Part shown: piece by piece, positions 44,381-54,180 of the stretch
Numbering within the stretch: the first letter of the stretch is position 1
Layout of the letters: each line of letters begins with the position of its first letter
Origin: Thiorhodovibrio frisius
Lineage (GTDB): Bacteria > Pseudomonadota > Gammaproteobacteria > Chromatiales > Chromatiaceae
Direction of reading: 5' to 3'
Length of the DNA stretch: 64,000 nucleotides
Assembly: GCF_033954835.1 (NCBI RefSeq)
Contig: NZ_CP121471.1
Coordinates: 2,102,501 to 2,166,500 of the forward strand
The notes under the pieces: model-generated
What the model was told of the DNA's origin: nothing
What the model saw: the letters and a program-made list of their open reading frames with translations, nothing else
Databases searched by the model: none
Made by a program: the position numbers and the translations under genes

Positions 44381-45553
44381 ATGTCTGCCACCCCCATGCA
44401 ATACCTTGACAAGGCTATGACGCAGTTGCACGACTTAGGACTGCTGCCCGAGGAACGTGACGAGCGCGCGCCCATCATCACCCTGCTCAACCAGATCTCC
44501 GAGCTTGACGAGGGTCGCGTCGCCGCCATCGCCCGCACCCTGAGCCAGTCCTCGCTGTTCAACGACGTGGTGCGCGAGCAGGTGCAGGCCATGGAGATTG
44601 GCCAGCGCTACGAGGAGATCACCAAGGCCTTCAACAGCATTCGCGACGATGCTAAATCGATGGTCGATCAGGTCGAAGACGGCAAGATCGACACCTTCGA
44701 GCGTATGAGCAATGCCTGGATGAAGGTTACTCGCGGCGACATCGCTAGTCGCTTCGACAAAATCAAGGACACATACCTGGATGTTACCGCTTCGACCAGC
44801 GACCAGATCCAGCGCGAGCACAAGATCCTAGAAGCCTATCAGGACTTCCGTGGCGCCTTGAAGGAATCTGAGGTGCTGGCGCTTGAGGTGCTCAAGACTG
44901 CGGAGTCTCGGCTCGATGCGGCCAAGGCCGAGGTGAAGACGTCCATGGCAGCGATTGAGGGCTTTCAGGGCGAGGAGCCCGCGGAGCGTGCCAAGCTCGA
45001 ACTGGCGCGCGATGAAAAAGTCCGCGCCCTGCAAGACGAAGAGAAGCGTTACCAGATCGCCAAAGACCTGTCGGACAATCTGACCATCGCCTATAACACT
45101 TCCGAGGTGGTCATGGCTCGCCTAGTGCAGACGACCAACGCCAAGGAGCGGGTCTATGCCCAGGCTGTGAGCTTCTTCAGCACCAATGAGGTGGTCCTCA
45201 CCGCGCTGACCGCCTCCTTCACTGGGATGTTCGGGCTGCACGAAGGGACTCGCACCGTCGAGGCGATGAAAGAAGGCGTCAGCCAGTCGCTTGAGGTGCT
45301 CGCCGACATTGGCGGCAAAGTGCAGGAGGCGGCCGTCAAGGCCGGTTATGGGCCCACGGTGCGCGCCGACGCTGTCAAGAAGCTGGTCGACTCAGTGGTC
45401 GACTGGCAGACCCGCTCGCACGAGATCATTGAGGAGATGCGCGCGCAGAGCACCGCCAATGCCACCGAAATTCGCAACGCGGTCGAAGACGGCAAACGCA
45501 AGCTCGCCCGGCTGGCCGAGCAAGGTAAGGGCCTGGCGCCCCTCACCCGATGA
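44381..45553 (+). CDS. Helical cytoplasmic protein, weak TelA resemblance
   Basis: 390 residues, ATG 5 bases after AGGAA. Almost entirely helical with no membrane segment. The second half (DEKVRALQDEEKRYQIAKDLSDNLTIAYNTSEVVMARLVQT, FFSTNEVVLTALTASFTGMFGLHEGTRTVEAMKEG) is reminiscent of TelA-type toxic-anion-resistance proteins and of proteins called cell-surface protein in databases, but I cannot confirm either. Its stop overlaps the next start (ATGA), so it is the first gene of a coupled three-gene operon. Confidence 0.65.
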   Translation: MSATPMQYLDKAMTQLHDLGLLPEERDERAPIITLLNQISELDEGRVAAIARTLSQSSLFNDVVREQVQAMEIGQRYEEITKAFNSIRDDAKSMVDQVEDGKIDTFERMSNAWMKVTRGDIASRFDKIKDTYLDVTASTSDQIQREHKILEAYQDFRGALKESEVLALEVLKTAESRLDAAKAEVKTSMAAIEGFQGEEPAERAKLELARDEKVRALQDEEKRYQIAKDLSDNLTIAYNTSEVVMARLVQTTNAKERVYAQAVSFFSTNEVVLTALTASFTGMFGLHEGTRTVEAMKEGVSQSLEVLADIGGKVQEAAVKAGYGPTVRADAVKKLVDSVVDWQTRSHEIIEEMRAQSTANATEIRNAVEDGKRKLARLAEQGKGLAPLTR

Positions 45554-46455
45554 GCGCCCAGACCAGCTCGGCGGTCGCTGCGCCGCTCGACGACCTGATG
45601 CTGGCCATGGACGTGGTCGACACCCTGCGCAGGCGCGAGCGTCTGGTCAAGCGCGAGCTCGACGGCGCTGGGCGCGAGCAGGATCTCAAGGACCGGTTGC
45701 ACAAGATCTATCACGCCCAGGGTATTGAGGTTTCGGATCAGATTCTCGAGGAGGGCGTCGCGGCCCTGAAGGAAGACCGTTTCGTCTACAAGCCGCCCGT
45801 GCGCAGCCTTGCCGTTACGTTCGCGTGGGTCTATGTCAGTCGCGGGCGCTGGGGGAAATGGCTCCTTGGTGGTCTAACCGCCGTGATCGCTGCTTGGGCG
45901 CTCAACTACGTTATCTTTGTGGCACCGGATGCGGCCCTGCCGCACCAGCTCGCCGAAGTTCATGCCGAGACTATTGCAATCGCCCAGTCAGGCGAAGCGC
46001 GCGCCCGAGCGGAACAACTGCTTGAAACCGGCCAGGCCGCCGCTCGGAGCGGCGACACTGACGCTGCCCGCCAGGCACTGGCCGCTCTTGACGCCATGCA
46101 GAGCATCCTGCGTCAGGAATACAGCTTGCGGATCCTCAACCGACCGGGCGAGCAAACTGGTGTCTGGCGTATTCCGGACATCAACACCCAGGCGCGCAAC
46201 TACTACATCATCGTCGAAGCGGTCGACCTGAGCGGCGGGGTGCTCCGGGTCCCCATCACCAACGAAGAAACCGGCAAGACGGAAATGGTGACCGCCTGGG
46301 GGCTGCGCGTGGACAAGCCGGTCTTCGATGCAGTCGCCCGCGACAAGCAGGATGACGGCATTATCGAGCACAACAGCTTCGGCCAGAAAGCGCGCGGCGC
46401 GCTGACGCCCAGCTACGAGATGCGCACCACCGGCGGCGCCATTACCCAGTGGTAA
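45550..46455 (+). CDS. Single-pass membrane protein, DUF6384-like
   Basis: 301 residues. The N-terminal helical part (about 10-85; DDLMLAMDVVDTLRRRE) is cytoplasmic, a single membrane helix lies at about 98-118 (WLLGGLTAVIAAWALNYVIFV), then a helical linker and a beta-rich domain (about 195-300) rich in conserved Asn/Gln (DINTQARNYYIIVEAVDLSGGVLRVPI). The layout fits DUF6384, a family of unknown function. It would link cytoplasmic partners to the envelope. Confidence 0.65.
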   Translation: MSAQTSSAVAAPLDDLMLAMDVVDTLRRRERLVKRELDGAGREQDLKDRLHKIYHAQGIEVSDQILEEGVAALKEDRFVYKPPVRSLAVTFAWVYVSRGRWGKWLLGGLTAVIAAWALNYVIFVAPDAALPHQLAEVHAETIAIAQSGEARARAEQLLETGQAAARSGDTDAARQALAALDAMQSILRQEYSLRILNRPGEQTGVWRIPDINTQARNYYIIVEAVDLSGGVLRVPITNEETGKTEMVTAWGLRVDKPVFDAVARDKQDDGIIEHNSFGQKARGALTPSYEMRTTGGAITQW

Positions 46456-46487
46456 GGACTTGGTGAGAACCTGGTAAGGAGACGAAG

Positions 46488-47966
46488 ATGATCTCTGGGC
46501 GACAAACCCTGGCCTCCATCGACCAGGCCATGGCTGCGGAGCGCACCCGGCTTGCCGAGCTTGAGCAGCGCATCCAGGCCGCCAACACTCAAGGGTTGCA
46601 GCTCCAGCAAGCCGATGCCGAGGACTATCGCGCGCTGGCGCGGACTCGCATCGACTTGCTGACCGGCGATGACTTGCTCCGTCATATCGACCAGGCGGAG
46701 CAGCAAGTCATGGCGCTTTTGCAGGCGCGCGAGCAGGCTCTGCAAGGCCTCGACGAGCGCATGGCAGCCGCCGAGGACGAACGTGCGCGCTTGGAGTCCG
46801 AACGCATGGACCAGGCTGACGAGGTGGAGCGCGCAGCCGAGGTCGTCGATGCTGCCGAGGCCAGCACCCAGGCCCGACTCGATGCCGACCCTGACTATCG
46901 GCGTCAGCGCGAGCAGGCTAACGAAGCCGAGCGCACCGCCCTGCACGCCGAGGAAAAGGCTGTCCAGAGCGCGCAGGAAATGGAGGAGAAGGGCGCTTCT
47001 TATCGAGCGGATCCGATGTTCATGTATCTTTGGCGTCGCCACTACGGCACCTCGGCCTACAAGGCCAATCCCCTCGCACGCTGGCTCGATGGCAAGGTCG
47101 CGCGGCTTATTGGGTTTGCCGATGCCCGCGCTAATTTTGCTCGGCTGAATGAAATCCCCGAGCGCTTGGGCGAGCATGCCGAAGCGCTCAAGGCAGCGGC
47201 TGACGCCGTCATTGATGCGCTAATAAGCCTGGACACTGCCGCAGGCGAGGCCGACGGCATTCCAGCACTGCAAGCCGAGCTCGAGAAGGCACAGCTGGCA
47301 TTGAGTGCAATTGACGCTCGCATCGAAGCCGCCGAGGCGAGGCAACAGGAGCTTGGCTCGGAAAAAGCCCGCTTCGCTAGCGGCGATGATCCGCACACCA
47401 AGCAGGCGCTAGACGTTCTTGCAGCCGAGCTGCAGCGTGACGACCTGATGGCACTGCGGCGAGAAGCCTTGAAAACGCCCTTCCCGGACGACGACCTCAT
47501 TGTCGAGCGCTTGCTCGAGCGCGATGACCAGCGCCGTTTGCTCGAGGTCTCGCTCAAGAGCCTGGGCGAAACTCTCGTCCAGCAGCGCAAGCGCTCGAGC
47601 GAGCTTGAAGCCCTGCGGCTGGACGTCAAACGCAGTGGCTATGATCGCCCCGGCTCGACTTTCAAGGACGGCGCCCTGATCACACTCATGCTCGGCAATT
47701 TTCTCAATGGCATGCTTGACCGCCACGGACTCTGGCGCGTGCTCCAGGAACAGCAACGCTATCGCCCGCCGCGCAGCGATCCGAGCTTCGGCTCCGGAAG
47801 CTTCGGTCGCGGTAGCGTCTGGGCCGGCGGCATGGGCGATCTTGGCAATCTGGGCGGCGTGCTCTCTGGGAAGCCTGGCCGGACTTCAAGCAGAAGGCGC
47901 AGCGGGGCAGGACGCCCGAGCGGAGGTGGCCGAGGCGGTGGCTTTCGCACCGGGGGTGGGTTCTAA
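46488..47966 (+). CDS. Coiled-coil protein with Gly/Arg/Ser-rich tail
   Basis: 492 residues. Long coiled coils (about 5-150 and 215-400) flank a segment with MFMYLWRRHYGTSAYKANPLARWLDGKVARLIGF. The last 60 residues are rich in Gly, Ser and Arg (PGRTSSRRRSGAGRPSGGGRGGGFRTGGGF), a low-complexity tail often seen in proteins that gather on membranes or RNA. The ATG has GGAG upstream (AAGGAGACGAAG). Third gene of the operon, 32 bases after the second; no family known. Confidence 0.65.
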   Translation: MISGRQTLASIDQAMAAERTRLAELEQRIQAANTQGLQLQQADAEDYRALARTRIDLLTGDDLLRHIDQAEQQVMALLQAREQALQGLDERMAAAEDERARLESERMDQADEVERAAEVVDAAEASTQARLDADPDYRRQREQANEAERTALHAEEKAVQSAQEMEEKGASYRADPMFMYLWRRHYGTSAYKANPLARWLDGKVARLIGFADARANFARLNEIPERLGEHAEALKAAADAVIDALISLDTAAGEADGIPALQAELEKAQLALSAIDARIEAAEARQQELGSEKARFASGDDPHTKQALDVLAAELQRDDLMALRREALKTPFPDDDLIVERLLERDDQRRLLEVSLKSLGETLVQQRKRSSELEALRLDVKRSGYDRPGSTFKDGALITLMLGNFLNGMLDRHGLWRVLQEQQRYRPPRSDPSFGSGSFGRGSVWAGGMGDLGNLGGVLSGKPGRTSSRRRSGAGRPSGGGRGGGFRTGGGF

Positions 47967-48078
47967 GCAATAAAATGGTGCAGATTCGATTTCTTTACCA
48001 TCAAGGCCGTGATTGCGCACGCGAGAACCCTGGGGGCTCGAGACCCTTGCCGCAGGTGGCGGGACCGAGCATCCCAAG

Positions 48079-48330
48079 TTAACCACCGGTTACTGGAGGA
48101 AAAAAAGCCACTTCATCACCAGGCTTGATGATGGCATCAGCGCTGGCGATGGATTGATTGACGGCGGCAAGCACTGATTGAGAGAGGGCAAGCGCATCGG
48201 ACCAAGGCTGGCCGCGCATGGCGAGTTGGGCGCGCAGTTCTGCGGTTGTGATGGGGGCTTCGAGCGGATAGTCCTCGCCCTCGCAGTCCAGTGCCTCGCG
48301 CAGGCTGGCGAAATAGAGCAGGCGGATCAT
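48079..48330 (-). CDS. moaD: Molybdopterin synthase small subunit MoaD
   Basis: 83 residues with the ubiquitin-like fold and the C-terminal PPVTGG; the last Gly is thiocarboxylated and donates sulfur to form molybdopterin. It overlaps moeA by 4 bases (ATGA) and ends the minus-strand cofactor genes. The large subunit moaE is not in the window. Confidence 0.92.
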   Translation of the reverse strand: MIRLLYFASLREALDCEGEDYPLEAPITTAELRAQLAMRGQPWSDALALSQSVLAAVNQSIASADAIIKPGDEVAFFPPVTGG

Positions 48331-49607
48331 CTCAGCAGCTCGCTAAAGGGCAGGAAGTCGACCATATCCCCGCGACTGATTCGGGTGCGCTCGGGGATGA
48401 CCACCAGGCCATCAGCCCAGGTGAGCGAGGTGATGGCGGCTGAGGATCGGCTGGGGAAGACTTGAACCCGGGGCTGGCCGTCGTCGCCTGGAACCAGCCG
48501 GGCGCGCTGGTACTCTCGGCGCTTGTCTGGCTTTTTGGTCTCGAAATCGGCGCTGACGCGCCGGGGGTGGGGCAATAGGTCGCTGCTCATGCCCCGGAGC
48601 TTTCCCTGGAGTTTCAGGATCAGCGGTCGGGCAAAGAGCACGAAGGTGACGAAGAGCGACACCGGATTGCCGGGGCTGCCGAGGAAGGCGGCCTGGCCGA
48701 TGTGCCCGACCGCAATGGGCTTGCCGGGGCGCATCGCCACTCGGGCCACATCTAGCTTGCCGAGCTGCTCGACCGCCGGGCGGACATGGTCTTCCTCGCC
48801 GACCGAGACGCCGCCGCTGGCGATGACCAGATCGGCTTGGTCGGCGGCCTCGCGCAATGCCTTCAGGGTCGGCTCAAAGCGATCCGGGATCATCCCCCGG
48901 TCAATGACCTCGCAGCCTAGGGCGCGTAGCAAGCCGGCGAGCATGAAGCGGTTGGAGTTATAAATCTGTCCGGGTTGCAGGGGCTGGCCCGGCATGACCA
49001 GTTCATCGCCACTGCTCAGAATGGCAACGCGCAGGCGCCGATAGACTTGGAGCTCTGCCGCGCCGAGCGAAGCCGCGAGCGCCAGATGCTGGGGGTCGAG
49101 TTTGGTACCCGGGTCTAAAATGTGATCACCTGCGCGGATGTCCTCGCCGCGCTGGCGGATGTTGGCACCTGGTTTGATGCGCGCGAGATCCTCGGGCGCG
49201 ATGTACAGCTTATCCTTATCTTGGCTACAGATTTCCTGCACCACCACGGTGTCTGCGCCCTCTGGTACCGGTGCGCCAGTGAAGATGCGCGCGGCTGTGC
49301 CGGGGGCGAGGGGGCCGGGATGGCTGCCCGCCGGGATACGCTGGCTGACGGGCCATTCGGGCGGGTCGCGGCGCAGATCGGCATGGCGCAGCGCATAGCC
49401 GTCCATGGCGCTGTGGTCCCAGTTGGGCTGATCAATCGAGCTGACGACAGGTTTGGCCAGAATGCGCCCGAGGGCCTGATCCAGCGGCAGGTGTTCCAGC
49501 TCTAGCGGCGGATGCTCAATGGCGAGAATGCGCGCGATGGCCTCTTCAACTGTCAGTGTCGTGTTGCTGGCTGAGTCGCAGGTGTTGGAGTCGGTGGCGG
49601 TGGTCAT
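48327..49607 (-). CDS. moeA: Molybdopterin molybdenumtransferase MoeA
   Basis: 426 residues. NWDHSAMDGYALR (substrate loop), IFTGAPVPEGADTVVVQE, SGDELVMPG, and VIASGGVSVGEEDHVRPAVEQLG (MoCF active site) are MoeA signatures; FLGSPGNPVSLFVTFVLF is conserved. MoeA inserts molybdate into adenylated molybdopterin. It lies between moaB and moaD in the same orientation. The usual two-domain length is kept. Confidence 0.94.
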   Translation of the reverse strand: MTTATDSNTCDSASNTTLTVEEAIARILAIEHPPLELEHLPLDQALGRILAKPVVSSIDQPNWDHSAMDGYALRHADLRRDPPEWPVSQRIPAGSHPGPLAPGTAARIFTGAPVPEGADTVVVQEICSQDKDKLYIAPEDLARIKPGANIRQRGEDIRAGDHILDPGTKLDPQHLALAASLGAAELQVYRRLRVAILSSGDELVMPGQPLQPGQIYNSNRFMLAGLLRALGCEVIDRGMIPDRFEPTLKALREAADQADLVIASGGVSVGEEDHVRPAVEQLGKLDVARVAMRPGKPIAVGHIGQAAFLGSPGNPVSLFVTFVLFARPLILKLQGKLRGMSSDLLPHPRRVSADFETKKPDKRREYQRARLVPGDDGQPRVQVFPSRSSAAITSLTWADGLVVIPERTRISRGDMVDFLPFSELLR

Positions 49608-49633
49608 GGTCGCAAATACTCGGCAGTCAGCGC

Positions 49634-50164
49634 TTAGCGCTCGCTGAAACGTTCAATCAGCTGCGCGAAGTTGCACGGCTGGGTACGCCGGTCGAGTTGC
49701 GGGCCAAGAATGCCATCCCAGGCGGTGCGGCAGGCGCCGGTGGAGCCGGGCAGGCAGAACAGCAGGGTGGCATTGGCCATGCCGGCCAGGGTGCGCGACT
49801 GGATGGTGGAGGCGCCAATTTCGCCAAAGGACAGGGAGCGAAATAGCTCGCCGAAACCTGCGATCTCTTTGTCCAGCAAGGGCATCAGCGCCTCGGGCGT
49901 GTTGTCGCGTCCGGTTACGCCGGTGCCGCCGGTGCTGATGACCACCTGTACTTCGGCATCTGCGATCCAGTGGGAGAACACCGCCCGCAGCAGATAGCGG
50001 TTGTCGCTACAGATTTCGCGTGCCACCACCTGGTGACCGGCTGCGGTGGCGCGCTCGGCCAGCAGATCGCCGGATGCGTCGTTCTCTGCTGTGCGGCTGT
50101 CGGATACCGTCAGGATCGCGAGATTGAGTGGCAGAAAATCAAGATCTGGCGCGTGATGGGACAT
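49634..50164 (-). CDS. moaB: Molybdenum cofactor biosynthesis protein MoaB
   Basis: 176 residues of the MoaB/MogA fold. [25 protein letters not shown] and [23 protein letters not shown] carry the molybdopterin-binding loops. It adenylates molybdopterin before metal insertion by MoeA (inferred from the family). 12 bases separate it from dgkA. Confidence 0.92.
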   Translation of the reverse strand: MSHHAPDLDFLPLNLAILTVSDSRTAENDASGDLLAERATAAGHQVVAREICSDNRYLLRAVFSHWIADAEVQVVISTGGTGVTGRDNTPEALMPLLDKEIAGFGELFRSLSFGEIGASTIQSRTLAGMANATLLFCLPGSTGACRTAWDGILGPQLDRRTQPCNFAQLIERFSER

Positions 50165-50175
50165 GGGCTAAACCG

Positions 50176-50544
50176 CTAAATCTTTGGGAGCAGGATGAGT
50201 AGCCAGATTACCACCACAAAGGCGATGCTGGAGAAAACTGCCGCCGAGGCGATGTCCTTGGCGCGGGCGGAGAGTTCGTGACGCTCGAGTCCCACGCGAT
50301 CGACATTCGCTTCAATTGCGGAGTTGAGCAGTTCGACAGTGGGCACCAGGAGCAGGCTGCCGACCAGCATGGCGCGCTCGACAGGTGTCTCGCCTAGCCA
50401 CATGCCGAGTGGGACCAGTGGAATCAGCAAGATGACTTCCTGGCGAAAGGCTTCTTCGAGCTCGAAACAAGCCTTGAAGCCTTTCATCGAGTAGCCAAAC
50501 GCACGCAGGATGCGTTTCAGGCCGTTTTGATTTTGGTAGGCCAT
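50176..50544 (-). CDS. dgkA: Diacylglycerol kinase DgkA
   Basis: 122 residues with three membrane helices. FGYSMKGFKACFELEEAFRQE (helical entry, catalytic Glu) and VELLNSAIEANVDRVGLERHELSARAKDIASAAVF (the conserved kinase signature) are present. This small inner-membrane enzyme returns diacylglycerol to phosphatidic acid. It stands between gcvPB and moaB; a promoter could lie in the 100-base gap upstream. Confidence 0.94.
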   Translation of the reverse strand: MAYQNQNGLKRILRAFGYSMKGFKACFELEEAFRQEVILLIPLVPLGMWLGETPVERAMLVGSLLLVPTVELLNSAIEANVDRVGLERHELSARAKDIASAAVFSSIAFVVVIWLLILLPKI

Positions 50545-50646
50545 GCCGTTTAGCGTGAATGGTGCAGGCGTATGATAGGGTCTGATCGCGGCCCGAAATG
50601 GTCGACGCCGTTAAGATCAGGGCCTTTCGTGCGCCTTGCGGTCTGC

Positions 50647-52128
50647 CTAAATTGCCGTTGCATTGTTGGTTTCACTGTTGTAAGCCAAGTCGAGGTGGCG
50701 CGCGGCGCGCACGTCGTCAAGGCGTTTGACCGGTAGCGAGTGCGGTGCGGTGCGCAGCATCTCAGGATTTTGGACCGCTTCTTCGCGAATGGCGATCATG
50801 GTCTCTACAAAGGCATCGAGCGCCTCTTTGCTCTCGGTCTCGGTCGGCTCGATCAGCAGGCATTCGGGCACCAGCAGCGGAAAGTAGGTTGTGGGCGCGT
50901 GAAAGCCATAGTCGAGCAGCCGTTTGGCGAAGTCCATGGTGGTGATGCCATGGTCCTTGGCCTCGCGCTTTAGCGTGATGATGAACTCATGGCTCGCGCG
51001 CCGTTGCGGGTAGGCGGGCTGAAAGCCGGCCGCGCTCAGGCGCTTGAGCAGATAATTGGCGTTCAGTGTGGCGTATTCGCCCACCCGTTGCATGCCTTCG
51101 AGGCCGAGTAGACGGGCGTAGATATAGGCGCGCAGCAAAATGCCGATGTTGCCGCCGAAAGCGGTCAGGCGGCCGATAGTCTCGGGGCGACTGTGCTCGT
51201 CTTGCCAGACCCATTTTTCGCCCGGACCCTCACCCTCGTGCGCCACCAGCGGAATCGGCAGATAGGGCTCGAGGTGCTTGGCCACACCCACCGGGCCCGC
51301 ACCTGGTCCGCCGCCACCGTGCGGGGTGGAGAAGGTCTTGTGCAGGTTCATGTGGATGACATCAAAGCCCATGTCGCCCGGGCGGACTTTGCCGAGAATG
51401 GCGTTGAGGTTGGCGCCGTCGTAGTAGAGCAGGCCGCCGGCGGCGTGAACCTTCTTGGCGATCACCTGGATGTTGCGGTCGAAGACGCCGACGGTGCTCG
51501 GGTTGGTCAGCATGATGCCGGCGGTCTGGGGGCCAAGCGCCTGGCTTAGAGCCTCGACATCCACGTCGCCATCCGGCCCTGTTGGGATCTCGCGCACCTC
51601 GAAGCCGGCCATGATGGCCGAGGCGGGGTTGGTGCCATGCGCAGCATCGGGCACCAGAACCTCGCGTCGGGCATGGTCACCGCGCGCGTCATGATAGGCG
51701 CGAATCATCAGCACCCCGGCAAGCTCGCCCTGTGCACCGGCGGCTGGCGCGAGGGAGACCGCATGCATGCCAGTGATGGCCTTGAGCATCTCCTGTAAAT
51801 CAAACAGACAGGCCATGACACCCTGGCTGTGGCTTTCTGGCGCTGCCGGGTGGCGCGCTAGGAAGCCGGGCAGGGAGGCCAGGCTGTTACAGGCGCGCGG
51901 GTTGTACTTCATGGTACAGGAGCCGAGCGGGTAGAAGTGGGTGTCAATGGAAAAGTTCTTCTGTGACAGGCGGGTGTAGTGGCGCACCGCATCCAGCTCG
52001 GAGACTTCCGGCAGCGCTGGGCGTGTTTTGCGCCGCAGTGCCTTGGGCAGGTCGTCGCAATTGGCGAGATGAAGCGGCGCCTGGGCCGCAGCACGGCGGC
52101 CAGGATGGGAATGGTCGTGAATTAGCAT
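50647..52128 (-). CDS. gcvPB: Glycine dehydrogenase (decarboxylating) subunit 2, GcvPB
   Basis: 493 residues from the ATG at 52128; the frame opens further upstream but has no family match there. [36 protein letters not shown] and [20 protein letters not shown] (the pyridoxal phosphate Lys) are typical of the C-terminal half of P-protein. With GcvPA it decarboxylates glycine and passes the aminomethyl group to GcvH. The split form is common in some bacteria including purple sulfur bacteria. Last gcv gene of the operon. Confidence 0.94.
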   Translation of the reverse strand: MLIHDHSHPGRRAAAQAPLHLANCDDLPKALRRKTRPALPEVSELDAVRHYTRLSQKNFSIDTHFYPLGSCTMKYNPRACNSLASLPGFLARHPAAPESHSQGVMACLFDLQEMLKAITGMHAVSLAPAAGAQGELAGVLMIRAYHDARGDHARREVLVPDAAHGTNPASAIMAGFEVREIPTGPDGDVDVEALSQALGPQTAGIMLTNPSTVGVFDRNIQVIAKKVHAAGGLLYYDGANLNAILGKVRPGDMGFDVIHMNLHKTFSTPHGGGGPGAGPVGVAKHLEPYLPIPLVAHEGEGPGEKWVWQDEHSRPETIGRLTAFGGNIGILLRAYIYARLLGLEGMQRVGEYATLNANYLLKRLSAAGFQPAYPQRRASHEFIITLKREAKDHGITTMDFAKRLLDYGFHAPTTYFPLLVPECLLIEPTETESKEALDAFVETMIAIREEAVQNPEMLRTAPHSLPVKRLDDVRAARHLDLAYNSETNNATAI

Positions 52129-52156
52129 GGCGAATGAAGGATTAATTGGCGCTGGC

Positions 52157-53545
52157 TCAGGACAGGGCGCGGCCGAGAGCGTCGCGGAAGCGGTCGATGT
52201 CGGACTCGGTGCGCGTTTCTGTGGCGCACACCAGCAGGCTGCCGTCGAGTTCGGGGTAGGAGCGACCGAGGTTGAAACCGGCAAGAATGTTCTCGGCAGC
52301 CAGCGCCTTGAGGATATCCTCGGTCGGCCGAGGTAGGCGCAGCAGTTGCTCGTGGAACACCGGGCGGTCGAAGACGGGCTCGATACCCGGGATTTCGCAC
52401 AGTCGCGCGATCAGGGCGCGCGTGTTGGCATGGCAGGCAGCCGCAACGCGCTCAAGCCCCTCGGCACCAAGCAACGACAAATGAATGGTTGCCGCCGTGA
52501 CCAGCAGGCCCTGATTGGTGCAGATGTTGGAGGTCGCCTTGGAGCGGCGAATGTGTTGCTCGCGCGCTTGCAAGGTCAGGGTGTAGCCGGGGTTGCCGTC
52601 GAGGTCGAGCGTCTTGCCGGCGATGCGCCCAGGCAGTTGCCGCACCAGCGCCTGGGTACAGCAAAGAAAACCGAGATAGGGACCGCCGGAGGCGAGTGGC
52701 ATGCCGAGTGGCTGGCCTTCGCCGCAGGCGATATCGGCACCGCCGGATTTTTCGCTCTGGGTGCCCCATTCGCCGGGTGGGCTGAGCAGCGCCAGGGCGA
52801 CGGGATTGACCAGGCCAATGACCAGGGCGTTGTGCTGGTGCGCCCAGTCAGTCAGGCTGTCGACCTCCTCGAGCACGCCGAAGACGTTTGGCTGCGGAAT
52901 GACCAGGGCCGCGAAGGGCTTGCCGGCAGCGGCCTGTTCCAGGGCGCTGATCGTGGTATGACCACCGGTTGGATCATAAGGGACCTCGACCAGCTCAATG
53001 CCCTGGTGGCGCACAATGCTGCGCACCGTCTGGCGATAGAAGGGATGCACGCTCGCCGGCATGAGCACGCGCTTGTCCTTCACCTTGCGGTTGGCGCGCA
53101 CTGCCATCAGTGCCGCCTCGGCCAGCGCGGAGGCGCCGTCGTAGAGCGAGGCGTTGGAGGCATCCAGGCCGGTCAGGGCGGTCATCATGGACTGGAATTC
53201 GTACAGCACCTGCAGGGTGCCCTGACTGGCCTCGGCCTGATAAGGGGTGTAGGCGCTGTAGAACTCACCCCGGGTGGCAAGCTGCCACACGGCGGCTGGG
53301 ATGTGATGCTCATAGGCGCCAGCGCCCAAGAAGCACAGCGGCTCGCCATCGGCGCGCGCGCGTTCCTGCATCAAGCGGGCAACGGCCATTTCCGGCTCGG
53401 GCCTCATCAGCGACTGGGCCAGGCCGGAAATGTCCCCGGCGCGCAATTCGGGCGGGATTTCGTCAAACAGCTCTTCGATGCTTGCGGCGCCAATGGTGGC
53501 CAGCATTTCCGAGGTGTCTTCAGGGGTGTGGGGAATAAAGGGCAT
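52157..53545 (-). CDS. gcvPA: Glycine dehydrogenase (decarboxylating) subunit 1, GcvPA
   Basis: 462 residues starting [19 protein letters not shown], the usual GcvPA start. [41 protein letters not shown] and [14 protein letters not shown] are conserved. It forms the other half of the pyridoxal-phosphate P-protein with GcvPB, 28 bases downstream. Confidence 0.95.
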   Translation of the reverse strand: MPFIPHTPEDTSEMLATIGAASIEELFDEIPPELRAGDISGLAQSLMRPEPEMAVARLMQERARADGEPLCFLGAGAYEHHIPAAVWQLATRGEFYSAYTPYQAEASQGTLQVLYEFQSMMTALTGLDASNASLYDGASALAEAALMAVRANRKVKDKRVLMPASVHPFYRQTVRSIVRHQGIELVEVPYDPTGGHTTISALEQAAAGKPFAALVIPQPNVFGVLEEVDSLTDWAHQHNALVIGLVNPVALALLSPPGEWGTQSEKSGGADIACGEGQPLGMPLASGGPYLGFLCCTQALVRQLPGRIAGKTLDLDGNPGYTLTLQAREQHIRRSKATSNICTNQGLLVTAATIHLSLLGAEGLERVAAACHANTRALIARLCEIPGIEPVFDRPVFHEQLLRLPRPTEDILKALAAENILAGFNLGRSYPELDGSLLVCATETRTESDIDRFRDALGRALS

Positions 53546-53662
53546 GTGATGGTTTCACGTCATTGGCCCCGGCCTGCAAGCTGCCGGCCAGAGAGGGGGC
53601 GGATGTAAGACTGCGGCAACGCCAAAGGGCCGGCTAGCAAGGCGCGGCAGGCGCTGCGCGCG

Positions 53663-54052
53663 TCAGTCCTCGGCAATTAGCTCGCCGTAGGCGTCGGCGT
53701 CGAGCAAGTCATCAATTTCAGTGGGATCGGCAATCTTGAGGCGGAATATCCAACCTTCGCCATGGGCATCGCCATTGATCAGCTCCGGGGTTTCGCTGAG
53801 CAGTTCGTTGACTTCCACCACCTCGCCACTGATTGGGCTGTAGATATCAGAGGCGGCCTTGACGGATTCAACCACGGCGCACGCCTGTTTGGCGCTCAGT
53901 TCGTCGCCAACACTGGGCGTCTCGACGAACACCAGGTCGCCCAACGCCTCTTGCGCATGTTCGCTGATGCCGACGGTTGCAGTGCCGTCGCCGTTGTCCA
54001 TTAGCCACTCGTGGCTGTCGCTGTAAACTCGATCTGAGGGTACCTGGCTCAT
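53663..54052 (-). CDS. gcvH: Glycine cleavage system H protein
   Basis: 129 residues. [22 protein letters not shown] and [28 protein letters not shown] contain the lipoyl-attachment Lys in VESVKAAS. It shuttles the aminomethyl group between P and T proteins. Lipoylation genes are not in the window. Confidence 0.96.
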   Translation of the reverse strand: MSQVPSDRVYSDSHEWLMDNGDGTATVGISEHAQEALGDLVFVETPSVGDELSAKQACAVVESVKAASDIYSPISGEVVEVNELLSETPELINGDAHGEGWIFRLKIADPTEIDDLLDADAYGELIAED

Positions 54053-54180
54053 GGGGATTCTCCGGGCTGTAAAGCGGGGGTGAATGAGACCCTTTCGGGG
54101 TGGGGCGGGGCATGAGGGAAGAGTGTCGGCCTAAGGCTCATGGACCCGGGCACCCCGGAGGATGAAGCAGTCGTTTCAGG

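Noticed and set aside
52346-53608. 420-residue plus-strand frame
   Set aside because: Antisense to gcvPA, which matches its family end to end.
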